Source: Mesorhizobium sp. M1E.F.Ca.ET.045.02.1.1
Lineage (GTDB): Bacteria > Pseudomonadota > Alphaproteobacteria > Rhizobiales > Rhizobiaceae
Reading direction: 5' to 3'
NCBI RefSeq assembly: GCF_003952485.1
Contig: NZ_CP034447.1
Span: forward strand, 1,674,001 to 1,738,000
Length of the DNA stretch: 64,000 bases
Positions 16,698 to 26,016 of the stretch are shown piece by piece. Numbering within the stretch: position 1 is the stretch's first letter; each line of letters begins with the position of its first letter. Below the pieces are notes generated by a model. That model saw only the letters and a list, made by a program, of their open reading frames with translations. It was not told where the DNA came from and did no database searches. The position numbers and the translations under genes are program-made.

Positions 16698-16750
16698 TAG
16701 AGCATGATGTCGCCCGAAAACCGCTTCGCACTTTTCGGCATCATGCTCTA
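16698..16750. repeat. Dispersed palindromic repeat, family A (variant core)
   Basis: Arms TAGAGCATGATG and CATCATGCTCTA enclose a core containing CCGCTTCGCACTTTTCGG. The core resembles family B (ACCGCTACGCACTTTTCC), while the arms are of family A type, so it links the two families. It occupies most of the 84-base gap between hisE and coaA. Confidence 0.8.
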
Positions 16751-16767
16751 GGAGGGCAGGAGACTCG

Positions 16768-17727
16768 ATGGACCAGCTTGCTCCTACCGAGAAATATTCC
16801 CCCTATCGCTTCTTCTCGGCCGAGCAATGGTCGCAATTCCGCGCCGACACGCCGCTCACGCTTACCGAGGACGAGATCGACCGGCTGCGCTCGCTCAACG
16901 ACCCGGTCGACCTCGAAGAGGTCAAGCGCATCTATCTGTCGCTGTCCCGCCTGCTTTCGGCGCATGTCGAGGCGAGCCAGCTTCTGTTTCGGCAGCGCCA
17001 GGCCTTTTTCAACGCGCAGGACATCGTCAAGACGCCGTTCATCATCGGCATCGCCGGCTCGGTCGCGGTCGGCAAATCGACCACGGCCCGCGTGTTGAAG
17101 GAATTGCTGGCGCGCTGGCCGTCGAGCCCGAAGGTCGATCTCATCACCACCGACGGCTTCCTTTTGCCCAACGAGATCCTGCGCCGCGACAATCTGATGG
17201 AGCGCAAGGGCTTCCCCGACAGCTACGACGTCGGCGCGCTGCTCAGGTTCCTTTCGGGCATCAAGTCGGCGCAGCGCAATGTCCGCGCCCCCGTCTATTC
17301 GCACTTGACCTACGACGTCATTCCCGGCGAATTCGTCACAATCGACAGGCCGGACATATTGATCTTCGAAGGCATCAACGTGCTGCAGCCGGGGAAGCTG
17401 CCCAAGGACGGCAAGATCGTGCCGTTCCTGTCGGACTTCTTCGACTTCGCCATCTATATCGATGCCGACGAGAAGCTGATCCACCAGTGGTATATCCAGC
17501 GCTTCATGCGGCTGCGCGAGACCGCCTTCCGCAACCCGGACTCCTTCTTCCACCGCTATTCGCAGCTTTCGCAGGACGCCGCTCGCGCCATCGCCGAGGG
17601 CCTGTGGACCAACATCAACCTGAAGAACCTGCGCGAGAACATCCTGCCGACGCGGGCGCGGGCCGACCTCATCCTGCGCAAGGGCGCCAACCACCTGGTC
17701 GAAGAGGTGGCACTGCGGAAGCTTTGA
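16768..17727 (+). CDS. coaA: Type I pantothenate kinase
   Basis: CoaA, 319 residues, phosphorylates pantothenate, the first committed step to CoA. The P-loop is GSVAVGKST (97-105). The segments [12 protein letters not shown] and RKGFPDSYD, then YSHLTYDV and FEGINVLQ, match the PRK-like bacterial type I kinase. GGAGG precedes the ATG. It follows hisE on the same strand, an arrangement usual in Rhizobiales. Confidence 0.96.
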   Translation: MDQLAPTEKYSPYRFFSAEQWSQFRADTPLTLTEDEIDRLRSLNDPVDLEEVKRIYLSLSRLLSAHVEASQLLFRQRQAFFNAQDIVKTPFIIGIAGSVAVGKSTTARVLKELLARWPSSPKVDLITTDGFLLPNEILRRDNLMERKGFPDSYDVGALLRFLSGIKSAQRNVRAPVYSHLTYDVIPGEFVTIDRPDILIFEGINVLQPGKLPKDGKIVPFLSDFFDFAIYIDADEKLIHQWYIQRFMRLRETAFRNPDSFFHRYSQLSQDAARAIAEGLWTNINLKNLRENILPTRARADLILRKGANHLVEEVALRKL

Positions 17728-17804
17728 AATTCAACGCATAACTTAAAGCCATCTTAACCCCGGCCTTTCTATTGTCGTGCCCAATCGGCGGGCTTGGGCA
17801 GACT

Positions 17805-18809
17805 ATGAACGCGCCATTTCTTCACATCGATCGCACGACGCCGGACCGCCTCGCCCGCCCGAAGAACGGGTTGGCGACGATCACGTTGATCATACCGGTT
17901 CACAATGAGGAAGCCGCGATCGCGCCATTCCTGAAGGCCGTGCGCGAGGCCATCGACCCGCTGCGCGAGCGTGCCGCTTTCGAGTTCATTTTCGTCAACG
18001 ACGGCAGCAACGACGCGACACTGGACCGGCTGATCGAGGCACAGCGTGCCGACCCACGCATCAATGTGATCGACCTTTCGCGTAACTTCGGCAAGGAAGC
18101 GGCGCTGACCGCCGGCCTCGACGCCTGCGATGCGGATGCGGCGATTCCGATCGACGTCGATCTGCAAGACCCGCCAGACGTCATCCCGTTGCTGGTCGAC
18201 AAGTGGCGCGAAGGATATGAGGTTGTCCTTGCCAAGCGCGCGGACCGGTCGAGCGACAGTTTCCTCAAACAGCGCTCCGCCTCGCTGTTCTATCGCGTGC
18301 ATAACTGGATCGCGCAGCAGAAGATTCCGGACGATGTCGGCGACTTCCGACTGATCGACCGCCAAGTGATCGACGCGCTGCGTTCTCTGCCGGAGCGCCG
18401 GCGTTTCATGAAAGGGCTGTTCGCCTGGGTCGGCTTTCGCACCGCGACGGTCGAATATGTGCGCGACCAGCGCATCGCTGGTCAGTCCAAATTCTCCGGA
18501 TGGAGACTGTGGAACTTTGCGCTCGAAGGCATCACCAGCTTCTCCACCGCTCCGCTCGAGATCTGGACCTATGTCGGCGCGGCGATTTCGGCCCTTTCGT
18601 TTCTCTACGGGCTGGTGATCATCGCCAAGACGCTGCTCTTCGGCATCGATGTGCCCGGTTATGCCTCGCTGCTGGTCAGCGTGCTTTTCCTCGGCGGGAT
18701 CCAACTGCTGGGCATCGGCATCATCGGGCAATATCTCGGCAGGGTTTATGCGGAGATCAAGCAGCGCCCAATCTATATCGTGCGCCGTGTGTTCGGGGGT
18801 GGGAACTGA
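17805..18809 (+). CDS. GT2 family glycosyltransferase, GtrB/dolichyl-phosphate-sugar synthase type
   Basis: A 334-residue enzyme with an N-terminal GT-A domain: IPVHNEEAAI (30-39), FVNDGSNDAT, then IDVDLQDPP as the DXD-containing metal site. Two hydrophobic helices close the protein (about 245-270 and 280-305), as in GtrB/DPM1-like enzymes that move a sugar from a nucleotide donor onto polyprenyl phosphate at the inner membrane. The ATG at 17805 is chosen so the protein starts shortly before the GT domain. Its stop overlaps the next ATG. With the GtrA-like and polytopic genes downstream it suggests periplasmic glycosylation of a surface glycan. Confidence 0.85.
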   Translation: MNAPFLHIDRTTPDRLARPKNGLATITLIIPVHNEEAAIAPFLKAVREAIDPLRERAAFEFIFVNDGSNDATLDRLIEAQRADPRINVIDLSRNFGKEAALTAGLDACDADAAIPIDVDLQDPPDVIPLLVDKWREGYEVVLAKRADRSSDSFLKQRSASLFYRVHNWIAQQKIPDDVGDFRLIDRQVIDALRSLPERRRFMKGLFAWVGFRTATVEYVRDQRIAGQSKFSGWRLWNFALEGITSFSTAPLEIWTYVGAAISALSFLYGLVIIAKTLLFGIDVPGYASLLVSVLFLGGIQLLGIGIIGQYLGRVYAEIKQRPIYIVRRVFGGGN

Positions 18810-19564
18810 TGGAACTCGATGCCTATCGCAATATGGCGGCAACCGAGGACAGGCACTGGTGGTTCTGCGGCCGCCGCGCAATCGCAGAGGCGGTCATCCG
18901 CGGACTTGCGCTGCCCGCCCGCGCGCAAATTCTCGAGATCGGCGCCGGCACCGGCGGCAATATTGCCATGCTGGAACAGTTCGGCGCGGTCACTGCGGTG
19001 GAAATGAGCGATCTCGCACGGCAGATCGCGCGCGAGAAGACCGGCCGCGACTTCCTTGCCGGCCATCTCCCCGACAACATGCCGGTGGAGCCCGCGAGCT
19101 TCGACCTAGTTTGTCTGTTCGACGTGCTCGAGCATGTCGCGGAAGATGAGGCGTCGCTGGCGGCGATCCGACAGATGCTGAAGCCGGGCGGCAGGGTCGT
19201 TCTCACCGTGCCCGCGCATCAATGGCTCTGGAGCACGCATGATGTCGGATTGCATCATATGCGGCGCTACTCGCGCAATTTGCTGAAAACGCGCATCGAG
19301 CGGGCGGGCTATCGCATCGAGAAGCTTAGCTATACCAACGCGGCGCTGTTCCCGGTGGCGGCTGCCGCGCGGCTGGCCGACCGGTTGCGCCGTTCGAACA
19401 CCGCCTCCGGGCAGGTGATGCCGCCAAGGCCGATCAACGCCGCAATGAAAGCGTTGTTTTCGGCTGAAAGCTGGATTTTGCCGAATTCCGGGCTGCCATT
19501 CGGCGTCTCGCTGCTTGCGGTGTTCGGTAAGGACATGGTGTGCGAAGCCAGGCTGGCTGCCTGA
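18809..19564 (+). CDS. Class I SAM-dependent methyltransferase
   Basis: A 251-residue protein. The SAM motif I is ILEIGAGTGGN (41-51), motif II/post I follows at AVEMSD, and LVCLFDVLEHVAEDEASL is the typical pattern of methyltransf_11/23 enzymes. The N-terminal RHWWFCGRRA is common in glycan-associated methyltransferases. It overlaps the glycosyltransferase by one base, so a small-molecule or glycan substrate related to that enzyme is likely. Specificity is unknown. Confidence 0.85.
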   Translation: MELDAYRNMAATEDRHWWFCGRRAIAEAVIRGLALPARAQILEIGAGTGGNIAMLEQFGAVTAVEMSDLARQIAREKTGRDFLAGHLPDNMPVEPASFDLVCLFDVLEHVAEDEASLAAIRQMLKPGGRVVLTVPAHQWLWSTHDVGLHHMRRYSRNLLKTRIERAGYRIEKLSYTNAALFPVAAAARLADRLRRSNTASGQVMPPRPINAAMKALFSAESWILPNSGLPFGVSLLAVFGKDMVCEARLAA

Positions 19565-19571
19565 CAGCGGC

Positions 19572-19961
19572 ATGTTGACCTTAATTCGTCAATACAGGCT
19601 CTCGCGCTTTGCCGCCATCGGCGGCGCAGCCACGCTGATCTATGCTCTCTGCGCGCTGCTTCTCGCGGACTGGGCGCCGCTGTCGACGACATCGGCATCC
19701 ATCATCGCTTATGCCATCGCCGGGGCGTTTTCCTATGCGGGGCACAAATATTTCACCTTCGTCTCGGCCGGAGCCCACAGGTTCGAGTTGCCGCGTTTTC
19801 TGCTGCTCAACGCAACGGGACTGGCCATTGCCGCCGCGTTGCCGGGACTGCTTACAGGACGACTTGGAATGCCGGCAGCGGTTCCTGTCCTGCTGACATG
19901 CGTCGCCGTGCCGCTGGTCAACTACATCATGCTTGGTCGCTGGGTCTTCCGTGATGCCTAA
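19572..19961 (+). CDS. GtrA family membrane protein
   Basis: A 129-residue protein with four hydrophobic segments and the GtrA signature: RFAAIGGAATLIYALCALLL at the N-terminus, FSYAGHKYFTF in the middle, and VNYIMLGRWVFR at the end. GtrA proteins are thought to flip polyprenyl-phosphate sugars made by GtrB. The ATG at 19572 comes seven bases after the methyltransferase stop. This supports a three-part Gtr-type system with the genes on either side. Confidence 0.85.
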   Translation: MLTLIRQYRLSRFAAIGGAATLIYALCALLLADWAPLSTTSASIIAYAIAGAFSYAGHKYFTFVSAGAHRFELPRFLLLNATGLAIAAALPGLLTGRLGMPAAVPVLLTCVAVPLVNYIMLGRWVFRDA

Positions 19962-20042
19962 GGCGAGAAAGATGCACGATTTGCGGTTCTCGAAGGCGAT
20001 CCGATGGGTGCAGGCCGCCACCTATGTTCAAGGACTTGCGCG

Positions 20043-21611
20043 ATGAGCGCCGTCCAGCATGACTCGGAATTGGATGCGCCCGGCTTTGTCGCGCAGACCG
20101 CGCAACTGTGGACCGTGGCGTTCAGCCTACTGGTGCTGGCGGCTGCCGTTCCCTGGCAAGCCCGGTGGGGCGTCATATCCGACACCAGCTGGATAATCAC
20201 CATGTGCGAGCGGATGCTCGGCGGCGACCGGCTGTATGTCGATCTGATCGAAACCAATCCGCCGTTCACGCCATGGATGATCATGCCGGCCGTGGCGCTC
20301 GCGCATCAACTCGGCGTGTCGCCAGAGATCGCTGTCCATGTCTACGCCTATGCGATCTGCCTGGCCGGATTGGGCCTCGCCGCGCTGATCGCCAGGCAGG
20401 CCGGCTTTGCCGAGAACCGCACACTGTTTTCGCTGCTGCCCCTGTTCCTGGCCCTGCTGGTCATCTTTCCCGGTAATGCCTTCACCCAGCGTGAGCATCT
20501 GGGGATCGCGCTGCTTCTGCCCTTGCTGGTGCTGACAGCCTGGCGTGCGGCGCCGATCGAGGGGCGAAGGCCCAGCCTGCCCATGGCGGCAATTGCAGGG
20601 CTCAGCGGCAGCATACTGGTGCTGGTGAAGCCCTACTACGCGCTGGTGGTGCTCGTTCCGGCTCTTTATGCGGCCTGGCGCCGCCGGTCGATCCGGCCGC
20701 TTTTCGCGTTTGAATACTGGGTGATCGGCCTGGTCTGCGTCGCCTATGTCGTTGCCGTGCAGCATTTCTATCCGGAATTCCTCCACGTCATCTACCCGAT
20801 GCTGGCCGACACCTACATGCGGGTGCACAACGTGCAGGCGCTGATAGGCTATGGGCCGATCTATCTGGTCTCGCTCTTGATGCTGCGCTTTCTTCGACCA
20901 GGATTGCCCATGTCGCCGTTGGTTGCCATCTTCACGCTCGCTTCGCTGGCGGCGACGGTGCCGCTGATCTACCAGGCCAAGGGCTGGCCCTATCACGCCT
21001 TTCCGGCATTCAGCCTGATGCTCGGAGCGCTGCTGTTGAGGACGGCGCAAATCGACCCGACGCCTCGTTCGTCGCCGCGCACGGCGATGGAACCGGGGCG
21101 CAAGGTGCTGCTGGCCGCCGTCATCGCTGCCGCCGCCATGCCATTCATGCAAACGCAGAAGCCGGGCGCCGAGTTGGTCGCCAGGGTCGAGGCTGCGGTT
21201 CAACAGCCGACGATCGCGCTTGTCGGCTCCGACATCGCGGCCGGTCATCCATTGGCGCGCATGCTCGGTGGAAAGTGGATCTCGAGCTATTGCAGCGACT
21301 GGCTCGGCGGGTTTGCCCTTTATCTCTCGGCAATCGAGACGCAGACCGGCAATCAGATGGCCGCGAACCACTACCGGCAGGTCGCCGACCGCTACATCGA
21401 CGGCAAGCTCGCTGAACTCGAAGCGAAGCGGCCCGCGGTGATCATCGTTCAGAAGACCGACAGAGGCTTGAACGCCGAGCTTTCCCGACGGCAGGACTAT
21501 GTCGGCTTCATGCGGGATTACCGGCAGATCGCCGAGGATGATGGCGTGCAAGTGATGCTGCGCAACGCCGGCATCAGCCAGGCAGGGTCACCCGCCGAAG
21601 CGTCAAATTGA
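20043..21611 (+). CDS. Polytopic membrane protein, probable GT-C type glycosyltransferase
   Basis: A 522-residue integral membrane protein with about ten hydrophobic spans in the first 360 residues and a soluble C-terminal part. The stretch DTSWIITMCERMLGGDRLYVDLIETNPPFTPWMI places acidic residues in the first large loop, as in GT-C enzymes that use polyprenyl-linked sugars. No closer family is recognisable by eye. With upstream GtrB- and GtrA-like genes it is the natural acceptor-specific transferase. Start taken at the ATG at 20043; an in-frame ATG at 20004 is possible. Its last 38 bases overlap the convergent alkB. Confidence 0.65.
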   Translation: MSAVQHDSELDAPGFVAQTAQLWTVAFSLLVLAAAVPWQARWGVISDTSWIITMCERMLGGDRLYVDLIETNPPFTPWMIMPAVALAHQLGVSPEIAVHVYAYAICLAGLGLAALIARQAGFAENRTLFSLLPLFLALLVIFPGNAFTQREHLGIALLLPLLVLTAWRAAPIEGRRPSLPMAAIAGLSGSILVLVKPYYALVVLVPALYAAWRRRSIRPLFAFEYWVIGLVCVAYVVAVQHFYPEFLHVIYPMLADTYMRVHNVQALIGYGPIYLVSLLMLRFLRPGLPMSPLVAIFTLASLAATVPLIYQAKGWPYHAFPAFSLMLGALLLRTAQIDPTPRSSPRTAMEPGRKVLLAAVIAAAAMPFMQTQKPGAELVARVEAAVQQPTIALVGSDIAAGHPLARMLGGKWISSYCSDWLGGFALYLSAIETQTGNQMAANHYRQVADRYIDGKLAELEAKRPAVIIVQKTDRGLNAELSRRQDYVGFMRDYRQIAEDDGVQVMLRNAGISQAGSPAEASN

Positions 21612-22191
21612 TACGGCCGCCATTCCTCAAGAGCGCCGAGGTCGCGGAGTAGATGCGGTCGACGCCGTGAAAGCAGAGGCGGCCCTCGCCGCCGAGCACG
21701 ACGACATCGCCGCTCTTCAGCCTGAACGATTTCGTGCCGCCCTCGCGCGTGGTCTGGCCGACGCGGAACAGACAGTCGTCGCCGAGCGACACCGACACGA
21801 CGGGCGCTGCGAAATCCTGCTCGTCGCGGTCCTGGTGCAGACCCATCCTGGCGTCGCCCGAATAGAAATTGACGAGGCAGGCTTCCGGCGGATGCGCATA
21901 GGCCGAGACCTCGCGCCACAATTGCAGCAAGGCTTCGGGGATCGGCGGCCACGGCTCCCCCGTCACCGGATGCGTCGGCTGGTAGCGATAGCCTCGATCC
22001 TTGTCGGTGACCCAGCCGAGCGTGCCGCAATTGGTCATGCGCACGCTCATCTCCTTGCCGGTGCGCGGCATGGCCGGCACATAGAGCGGCGCCGCCTGCA
22101 CCACGCGCCTGATCTCCTCGACAAGCGCTTCCTGCGCGGGGCGCGAAAGATACCCCGGCATGTGACGGACGCCCTTGGGCAGAACAAGCAT
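21574..22191 (-). CDS. alkB: AlkB-type 2-oxoglutarate/Fe(II) dioxygenase
   Basis: A 205-residue oxidative demethylase for alkylated bases. Iron ligands are His119 and Asp121 (LHQDRDE) and His175 (CFHGVDR). RINLTLRR (193-200) supplies the 2-oxoglutarate-binding arginine and the substrate-site arginine. The substrate segment NFYSGDARMGLHQD is characteristic of AlkB. The ATG at 22191 was chosen because the conserved part begins at once. The gene converges on the GT-C-like gene and overlaps its 3' end. No Ada is nearby. Confidence 0.93.
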   Translation of the reverse strand: MLVLPKGVRHMPGYLSRPAQEALVEEIRRVVQAAPLYVPAMPRTGKEMSVRMTNCGTLGWVTDKDRGYRYQPTHPVTGEPWPPIPEALLQLWREVSAYAHPPEACLVNFYSGDARMGLHQDRDEQDFAAPVVSVSLGDDCLFRVGQTTREGGTKSFRLKSGDVVVLGGEGRLCFHGVDRIYSATSALLRNGGRINLTLRRVTLPG

Positions 22192-22235
22192 GGGATATGC
22201 GCCTCTTCGGTTGATGCGGCCCAGCATGCCACCGA

Positions 22236-22267
22236 CAAAGGAAAACGGCGACCCGAAAGCCGCCGTT
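22236..22267 (-). terminator. Rho-independent terminator after the LysM gene
   Basis: On the minus strand AACGGCG and CGCCGTT form a seven-pair stem around a ten-base loop, followed by TTCCTTT. It lies 10 bases downstream of the LysM-gene stop and 45 bases before the alkB start. Confidence 0.7.
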
Positions 22268-22277
22268 CCGTCATTGC

Positions 22278-22754
22278 CTATCGATCACCGGTCAGGCGAT
22301 CGGGATGAGGATGGCCGGGATAGATCTTGTCGGGATGGGCCAGCATCGGCTTGTTTGCCTCGAAGATGATGTTGTTCTTGGCGCCCTCGCCCTTGCCGTA
22401 GTTCTTTTCGGCGATCTTCCAGAGGTTATCGCCCTTCTGGACGGTGTAGAAGGTCGGTTCCTTGGCCGGGCTTGCCGCCTTGCCGGCTTCAGGCGCGACC
22501 TGCAATTCGTCGGCCTGCACCTTGGAAACGCCAAGCGTGTTGCCGACGGCAATGACGGCCTTCTCGAAGACCGACTGATCCTTGACCATGCCCTTCAGCA
22601 CGGCGGTGTCGCCCTGGACGGCGACTTCGACACCGTCTGTGCCCAGTTTGTGCGAATCGAGCTCCTTCTTGAGCGTGTCGGCGGAGGGCGCCGCCTCGTC
22701 CCCGCCAATGCCCAGTTTCTTGCCGACACTCTTGACGAAATCGAACATACCCAT
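22278..22754 (-). CDS. BON and LysM domain protein (Kbp/YgaU-like), C-terminus probably frameshifted
   Basis: A 158-residue protein. MGMFDFVKSVGKKLG opens it, as in the YgaU/Kbp group; a BON domain follows (about 25-90: VEVAVQGDTAVLKGMV) and then a LysM domain (about 108-150: TFYTVQKGDNLWKIAEKNYG). Such proteins bind peptidoglycan or potassium in stress. The family normally ends in IYPGQ-x-L-x-IP. Here the frame gives IYPGHPHPDRLTGDR, while the next frame reads ILIPIA and stops at 22292. A two-base deletion at about 22312 explains this. Only the last few residues are affected, so the protein may still work. Confidence 0.8.
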   Translation of the reverse strand: MGMFDFVKSVGKKLGIGGDEAAPSADTLKKELDSHKLGTDGVEVAVQGDTAVLKGMVKDQSVFEKAVIAVGNTLGVSKVQADELQVAPEAGKAASPAKEPTFYTVQKGDNLWKIAEKNYGKGEGAKNNIIFEANKPMLAHPDKIYPGHPHPDRLTGDR

Positions 22755-22842
22755 TGCTGGCCTCCTTAGCTGTAGCAACGGCCGAACCTTGCACCTGTCA
22801 TGCCAAATGGAAAGCGTTTTATGCGCGCGGGCGTTGCATCGC

Positions 22843-23280
22843 CTAGTCGCTCTCGACCCGGCCGCGCAGCTTCTTCACGGTGGATCGCCCGGCTTTGGTC
22901 TTGAGGCGCCGCTCCACGGCGCCCTTCGAGGGCTTGGTCTTCTTGCGCGGCGGCGGCGGCGGCTCGGCGGCCTTGGCGACCAGTGCAGTCAGCCTGGCCC
23001 GCGCGTCGGCGCGGTTCTGCTCCTGGGTGCGGAAGCGGCCGGCCTCGATGACGATGACGCCGTCCTTGGTGGCACGCTGGCCGGCGAGCCTGATGGCGCG
23101 TTCCCGCACCCGCTCCGACAGGCCGGATGCATTTGCAGCGTCGAAGCGAAGCTGCACGGCCGTCGCCACCTTGTTGACGTTCTGCCCGCCCGGACCGGAC
23201 GAGCGGATGAAATCCTCATGCAGGTCACCCGGGTGGATGACCGCGTCACTGGCGATGATGATCCTGTCGTCGGCACTCAT
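22843..23280 (-). CDS. arfB: Peptidyl-tRNA hydrolase ArfB (YaeJ/ICT1 family)
   Basis: A 145-residue release-factor-like ribosome rescue protein. The catalytic GGQ is in SSGPGGQNVNK (27-37). A proline-rich linker (PPPPPRKKTKPSKG) leads to a lysine/arginine-rich tail, which in this family enters the empty mRNA channel of stalled ribosomes. It lacks the codon-recognition domains of RF1/RF2, so it is not a normal release factor. Single gene, between the LysM gene and pckA on the minus strand. Confidence 0.93.
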   Translation of the reverse strand: MSADDRIIIASDAVIHPGDLHEDFIRSSGPGGQNVNKVATAVQLRFDAANASGLSERVRERAIRLAGQRATKDGVIVIEAGRFRTQEQNRADARARLTALVAKAAEPPPPPRKKTKPSKGAVERRLKTKAGRSTVKKLRGRVESD

Positions 23281-23305
23281 GCCGCAGTCATGACGCGACA
23301 GGCGC

Positions 23306-23337
23306 GAAAAGAAAAGGCCCGGCCTGGGCCGGGCCTT
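23306..23337 (-). terminator. Rho-independent terminator of pckA
   Basis: On the minus strand AAGGCCCGGCC and GGCCGGGCCTT pair around a two-base centre, and the run TTTTCTTTT follows. It begins 18 bases after the pckA stop and ends before arfB, so arfB needs its own promoter. Confidence 0.85.
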
Positions 23338-23354
23338 AGCAATCCCTCTGGCGG

Positions 23355-24965
23355 TTATTCCGCCGCTTCCTGCAGCCGCGGCGCGGCGCCGATGATGGCC
23401 GCATCGACATGCTGCTCGAATTTCTCGAAGTTGACGGCGAACATATTGACCAGCTTCGCTGCCTGGCGGTCATAGGCCGCCTTGTCGGCCCAGGTCGAGC
23501 GCGGATCGAGAACGGCGCCGTCGACGCCCGGAACCGCCACCGGCACCTCGAAGCCGAAATTGGCGTCGGTGCGGAATTCGGCGGCATTGAGCGAGCCGTC
23601 GAGCGCGGCGCCGAGCAGCGTGCGCGTCACCTTGATCGGCATGCGGCGGCCGGTGCCGTAAGCGCCGCCGGTCCAACCGGTGTTGACCAGCCAGCAATCG
23701 ACGCCATGGCTGGCGATCAGCTCGCGCAGCAGATTGCCGTATTCGGACGGATGGCGCGGCATGAAGGGCGCGCCGAAGCAGGTCGAGAACGTCGCCTCGG
23801 GCTCGATGACGCCCTTCTCGGTCCCGGCGACCTTCGCGGTGTAGCCGGAGAGGAAGTGGTACATGGCCTGGGCCGGCGTCAGCCTGGCGATCGGCGGCAT
23901 GACGCCGAAGGCATCGGCGGTCAGCATGATGACGTTCTTCGGGTGGCCGGCGCGGCCGGTCCTCGAGGCATTGGGGATGTAATCCAGAGGATAGGCGCAG
24001 CGCGTGTTTTCAGTGAGGCTGCCGTCATCGAAATCGGGCACGCGGCCGGCGTCCAGAACCACATTCTCCAGCACCGTGCCGAAACGCTGCGTTGTGGCGA
24101 AGATCTCCGGCTCGGCCTCGGCCGACAGCCTGATCGTCTTGGCATAGCAGCCGCCCTCGAAGTTGAAGATGCCATGCGGCCCCCAGCCATGCTCGTCGTC
24201 GCCGATCAGCGTGCGCGACGGGTCGGCCGACAGCGTCGTCTTGCCGGTGCCGGACAGGCCGAAGAAGACGGCCGCGTCGCCGGCGGGCCCTTCATTGGCC
24301 GAGCAATGCATCGGCATGACGCCCTTTTCCGGCAACAGGTAGTTCAGCACGGTGAACACCGACTTCTTCATCTCGCCGGCGTAGGAGGTGCCGCCGATCA
24401 GCACGATCTTGCGGGTCAGATCGACCGCGATCACCGTTTCGGTGCGGGTGCCGTGGCGCGCCGGGTCGGCGCGGAAGGACGGCAGGTCGATGATCGTCAT
24501 CTCCGGCACGAAACGGTCCAACTCGGCCGCCTGCGGGCGGATCAAGAGATTGCGGATGAACAGCGAATGCCAGGCGAATTCGGTGACGACCCGAACCGGC
24601 AACTGGAGCTCGGCGTCGGCGCCGCCGACGAGGTCCTGCACATAGAGATCCTTGGCCATCGCATGGGCTCGGAAATCGGCAAGCAGCGCCTCGAACTCAG
24701 CCTGCGAGATCGCCTTGTTGTTGTCCCACCAGACGTGCGGCCCGGTGCTCTCGTCGCGCACGACGAACTTGTCCTTGGGCGAGCGGCCGGTGTGCTGGCC
24801 GGTCTCGGCAACCAGCGCGCCCTGCGCCGTCAGTTTCGCCTCGCCGCGGCGGATCGCTTCCTCATAGAGTTCGGCGGCACCCAGATTGTAACGCACCGTG
24901 CCGGTCGTCTTCAGGCCAATGGCGTCAATGGCGCAATCGGGATTGCGTTTGCCGACTTCCGACAT
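23355..24965 (-). CDS. pckA: Phosphoenolpyruvate carboxykinase (ATP)
   Basis: PckA, 536 residues, converts oxaloacetate to PEP for gluconeogenesis. The kinase-1a P-loop GLSGTGKTT (236-244), kinase-2 motif IGDDEHGW (254-261) and the PEPCK-specific segment (MHCSANEG) are present. The early [10 protein letters not shown] is the oxaloacetate-side region. The ATG at 24965 gives the usual N-terminus; an upstream in-frame ATG would add 30 non-conserved residues. It is divergent from chvI, and in relatives pckA expression depends on ChvI/ChvG and on a LacI-type regulator. Confidence 0.97.
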   Translation of the reverse strand: MSEVGKRNPDCAIDAIGLKTTGTVRYNLGAAELYEEAIRRGEAKLTAQGALVAETGQHTGRSPKDKFVVRDESTGPHVWWDNNKAISQAEFEALLADFRAHAMAKDLYVQDLVGGADAELQLPVRVVTEFAWHSLFIRNLLIRPQAAELDRFVPEMTIIDLPSFRADPARHGTRTETVIAVDLTRKIVLIGGTSYAGEMKKSVFTVLNYLLPEKGVMPMHCSANEGPAGDAAVFFGLSGTGKTTLSADPSRTLIGDDEHGWGPHGIFNFEGGCYAKTIRLSAEAEPEIFATTQRFGTVLENVVLDAGRVPDFDDGSLTENTRCAYPLDYIPNASRTGRAGHPKNVIMLTADAFGVMPPIARLTPAQAMYHFLSGYTAKVAGTEKGVIEPEATFSTCFGAPFMPRHPSEYGNLLRELIASHGVDCWLVNTGWTGGAYGTGRRMPIKVTRTLLGAALDGSLNAAEFRTDANFGFEVPVAVPGVDGAVLDPRSTWADKAAYDRQAAKLVNMFAVNFEKFEQHVDAAIIGAAPRLQEAAE

Positions 24966-25307
24966 CAAATTTCCTCTCTGGATTTGGCCGCATCTGGCCG
25001 GTGGATTTCCGGGGCCTGCGCTGAAGGCAGATAGGCTCAGAACCAGAAAAGGCAAATGATATCAAATCATTAATCGATTTAAAAAATTTGAAAGTTGTTT
25101 AAATCGTTTAAATGTGCAAAAAGTCACAGAGGTTGCCCAAAGGATTGGCAGGCTTCGTTCGTCCAATCCCGTCAAGGGTGCGATCGTGTGTAGCGGCAGG
25201 CCGCCCGTGACTTCGAGCGGAGCCCATGCCACATTTTGTACCCAATTTGTCCTGCAAAAGCCCCTTCTCGACGACAGAAGGGACAGCTCATGAGGGAGCC
25301 GCTTGAA
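24966..25307. promoter_or_regulatory. Divergent pckA-chvI control region
   Basis: This 342-base region has no gene. An AT-rich core spans about 25050-25130, unlike the rest of the window. It contains the inverted repeat AATGAT-ATCAA-ATCATT (25055-25071) and TTTAAA-TCG-TTTAAA (25098-25112); the second is also a direct repeat of GTTTAAAT with a nine-base period. These are plausible regulator sites for pckA, chvI or both. The binding protein is unknown; a PckR-like LacI protein or ChvI itself would fit known biology. Confidence 0.5.
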
Positions 25308-26009
25308 ATGGCAACTATCGCGCTTGTCGATGACGACCGCAACATTCTGACTTCGGTGTCGATCGCGCTCGAATCCGAGGGCTACCGCGTCGAAACCTAT
25401 ACCGATGGCGCCTCGGCGCTGGAAGGCCTGGCGGCGCGGCCGCCGAACCTCGCCATCCTCGACATCAAGATGCCGCGCATGGACGGCATGGAGCTGTTGC
25501 GCCGGATGCGGCAGAAATCAGACCTGCCGGTGATCTTCCTGACCTCAAAGGACGACGAGATCGACGAGTTGTTCGGACTCAAGATGGGCGCCGACGACTT
25601 CATCCGCAAACCGTTCTCGCAGCGCCTGCTGGTCGAGCGGGTACGCGCGGTGCTGCGCCGCACCAGCGCCCGCGAGGCGGCCGCCAAGGCGCCCAGCCAG
25701 CAGGCCCGCTCGCTCGAACGCGGCCAGTTGGTGATGGACCAGGAGCGGCACACCTGCACCTGGAAGGGCGAGCCGGTGACGCTGACGGTGACCGAATTCC
25801 TGATCCTGCATTCGCTGGCGCAGCGCCCGGGCGTGGTAAAAAGCCGTGATGCGCTGATGGATTCGGCCTATGATGAGCAGGTCTATGTCGACGACCGCAC
25901 CATCGACAGCCACATCAAGCGGCTGCGCAAGAAGTTCAAGGCCGTCGACGACGACTTCGAGATGATCGAAACCCTGTACGGAGTCGGATACCGGTTCCGC
26001 GAGGCATGA
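25308..26009 (+). CDS. chvI: Response regulator ChvI (OmpR/PhoB type)
   Basis: A 233-residue regulator almost identical in pattern to rhizobial Chv[24 protein letters not shown] at the N-terminus, phosphoacceptor Asp52 in [14 protein letters not shown], and Lys in RKPFSQRLL. The winged-helix DNA-binding half contains [16 protein letters not shown] and ends [11 protein letters not shown] take the ATG at 25308 from family similarity; the in-frame ATG at 25290 has a comparable ribosome site. It pairs with ChvG downstream, controlling envelope, acid-response and exopolysaccharide genes needed for symbiosis in relatives. Confidence 0.95.
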   Translation: MATIALVDDDRNILTSVSIALESEGYRVETYTDGASALEGLAARPPNLAILDIKMPRMDGMELLRRMRQKSDLPVIFLTSKDDEIDELFGLKMGADDFIRKPFSQRLLVERVRAVLRRTSAREAAAKAPSQQARSLERGQLVMDQERHTCTWKGEPVTLTVTEFLILHSLAQRPGVVKSRDALMDSAYDEQVYVDDRTIDSHIKRLRKKFKAVDDDFEMIETLYGVGYRFREA

Positions 26010-26016
26010 ATAGGTA

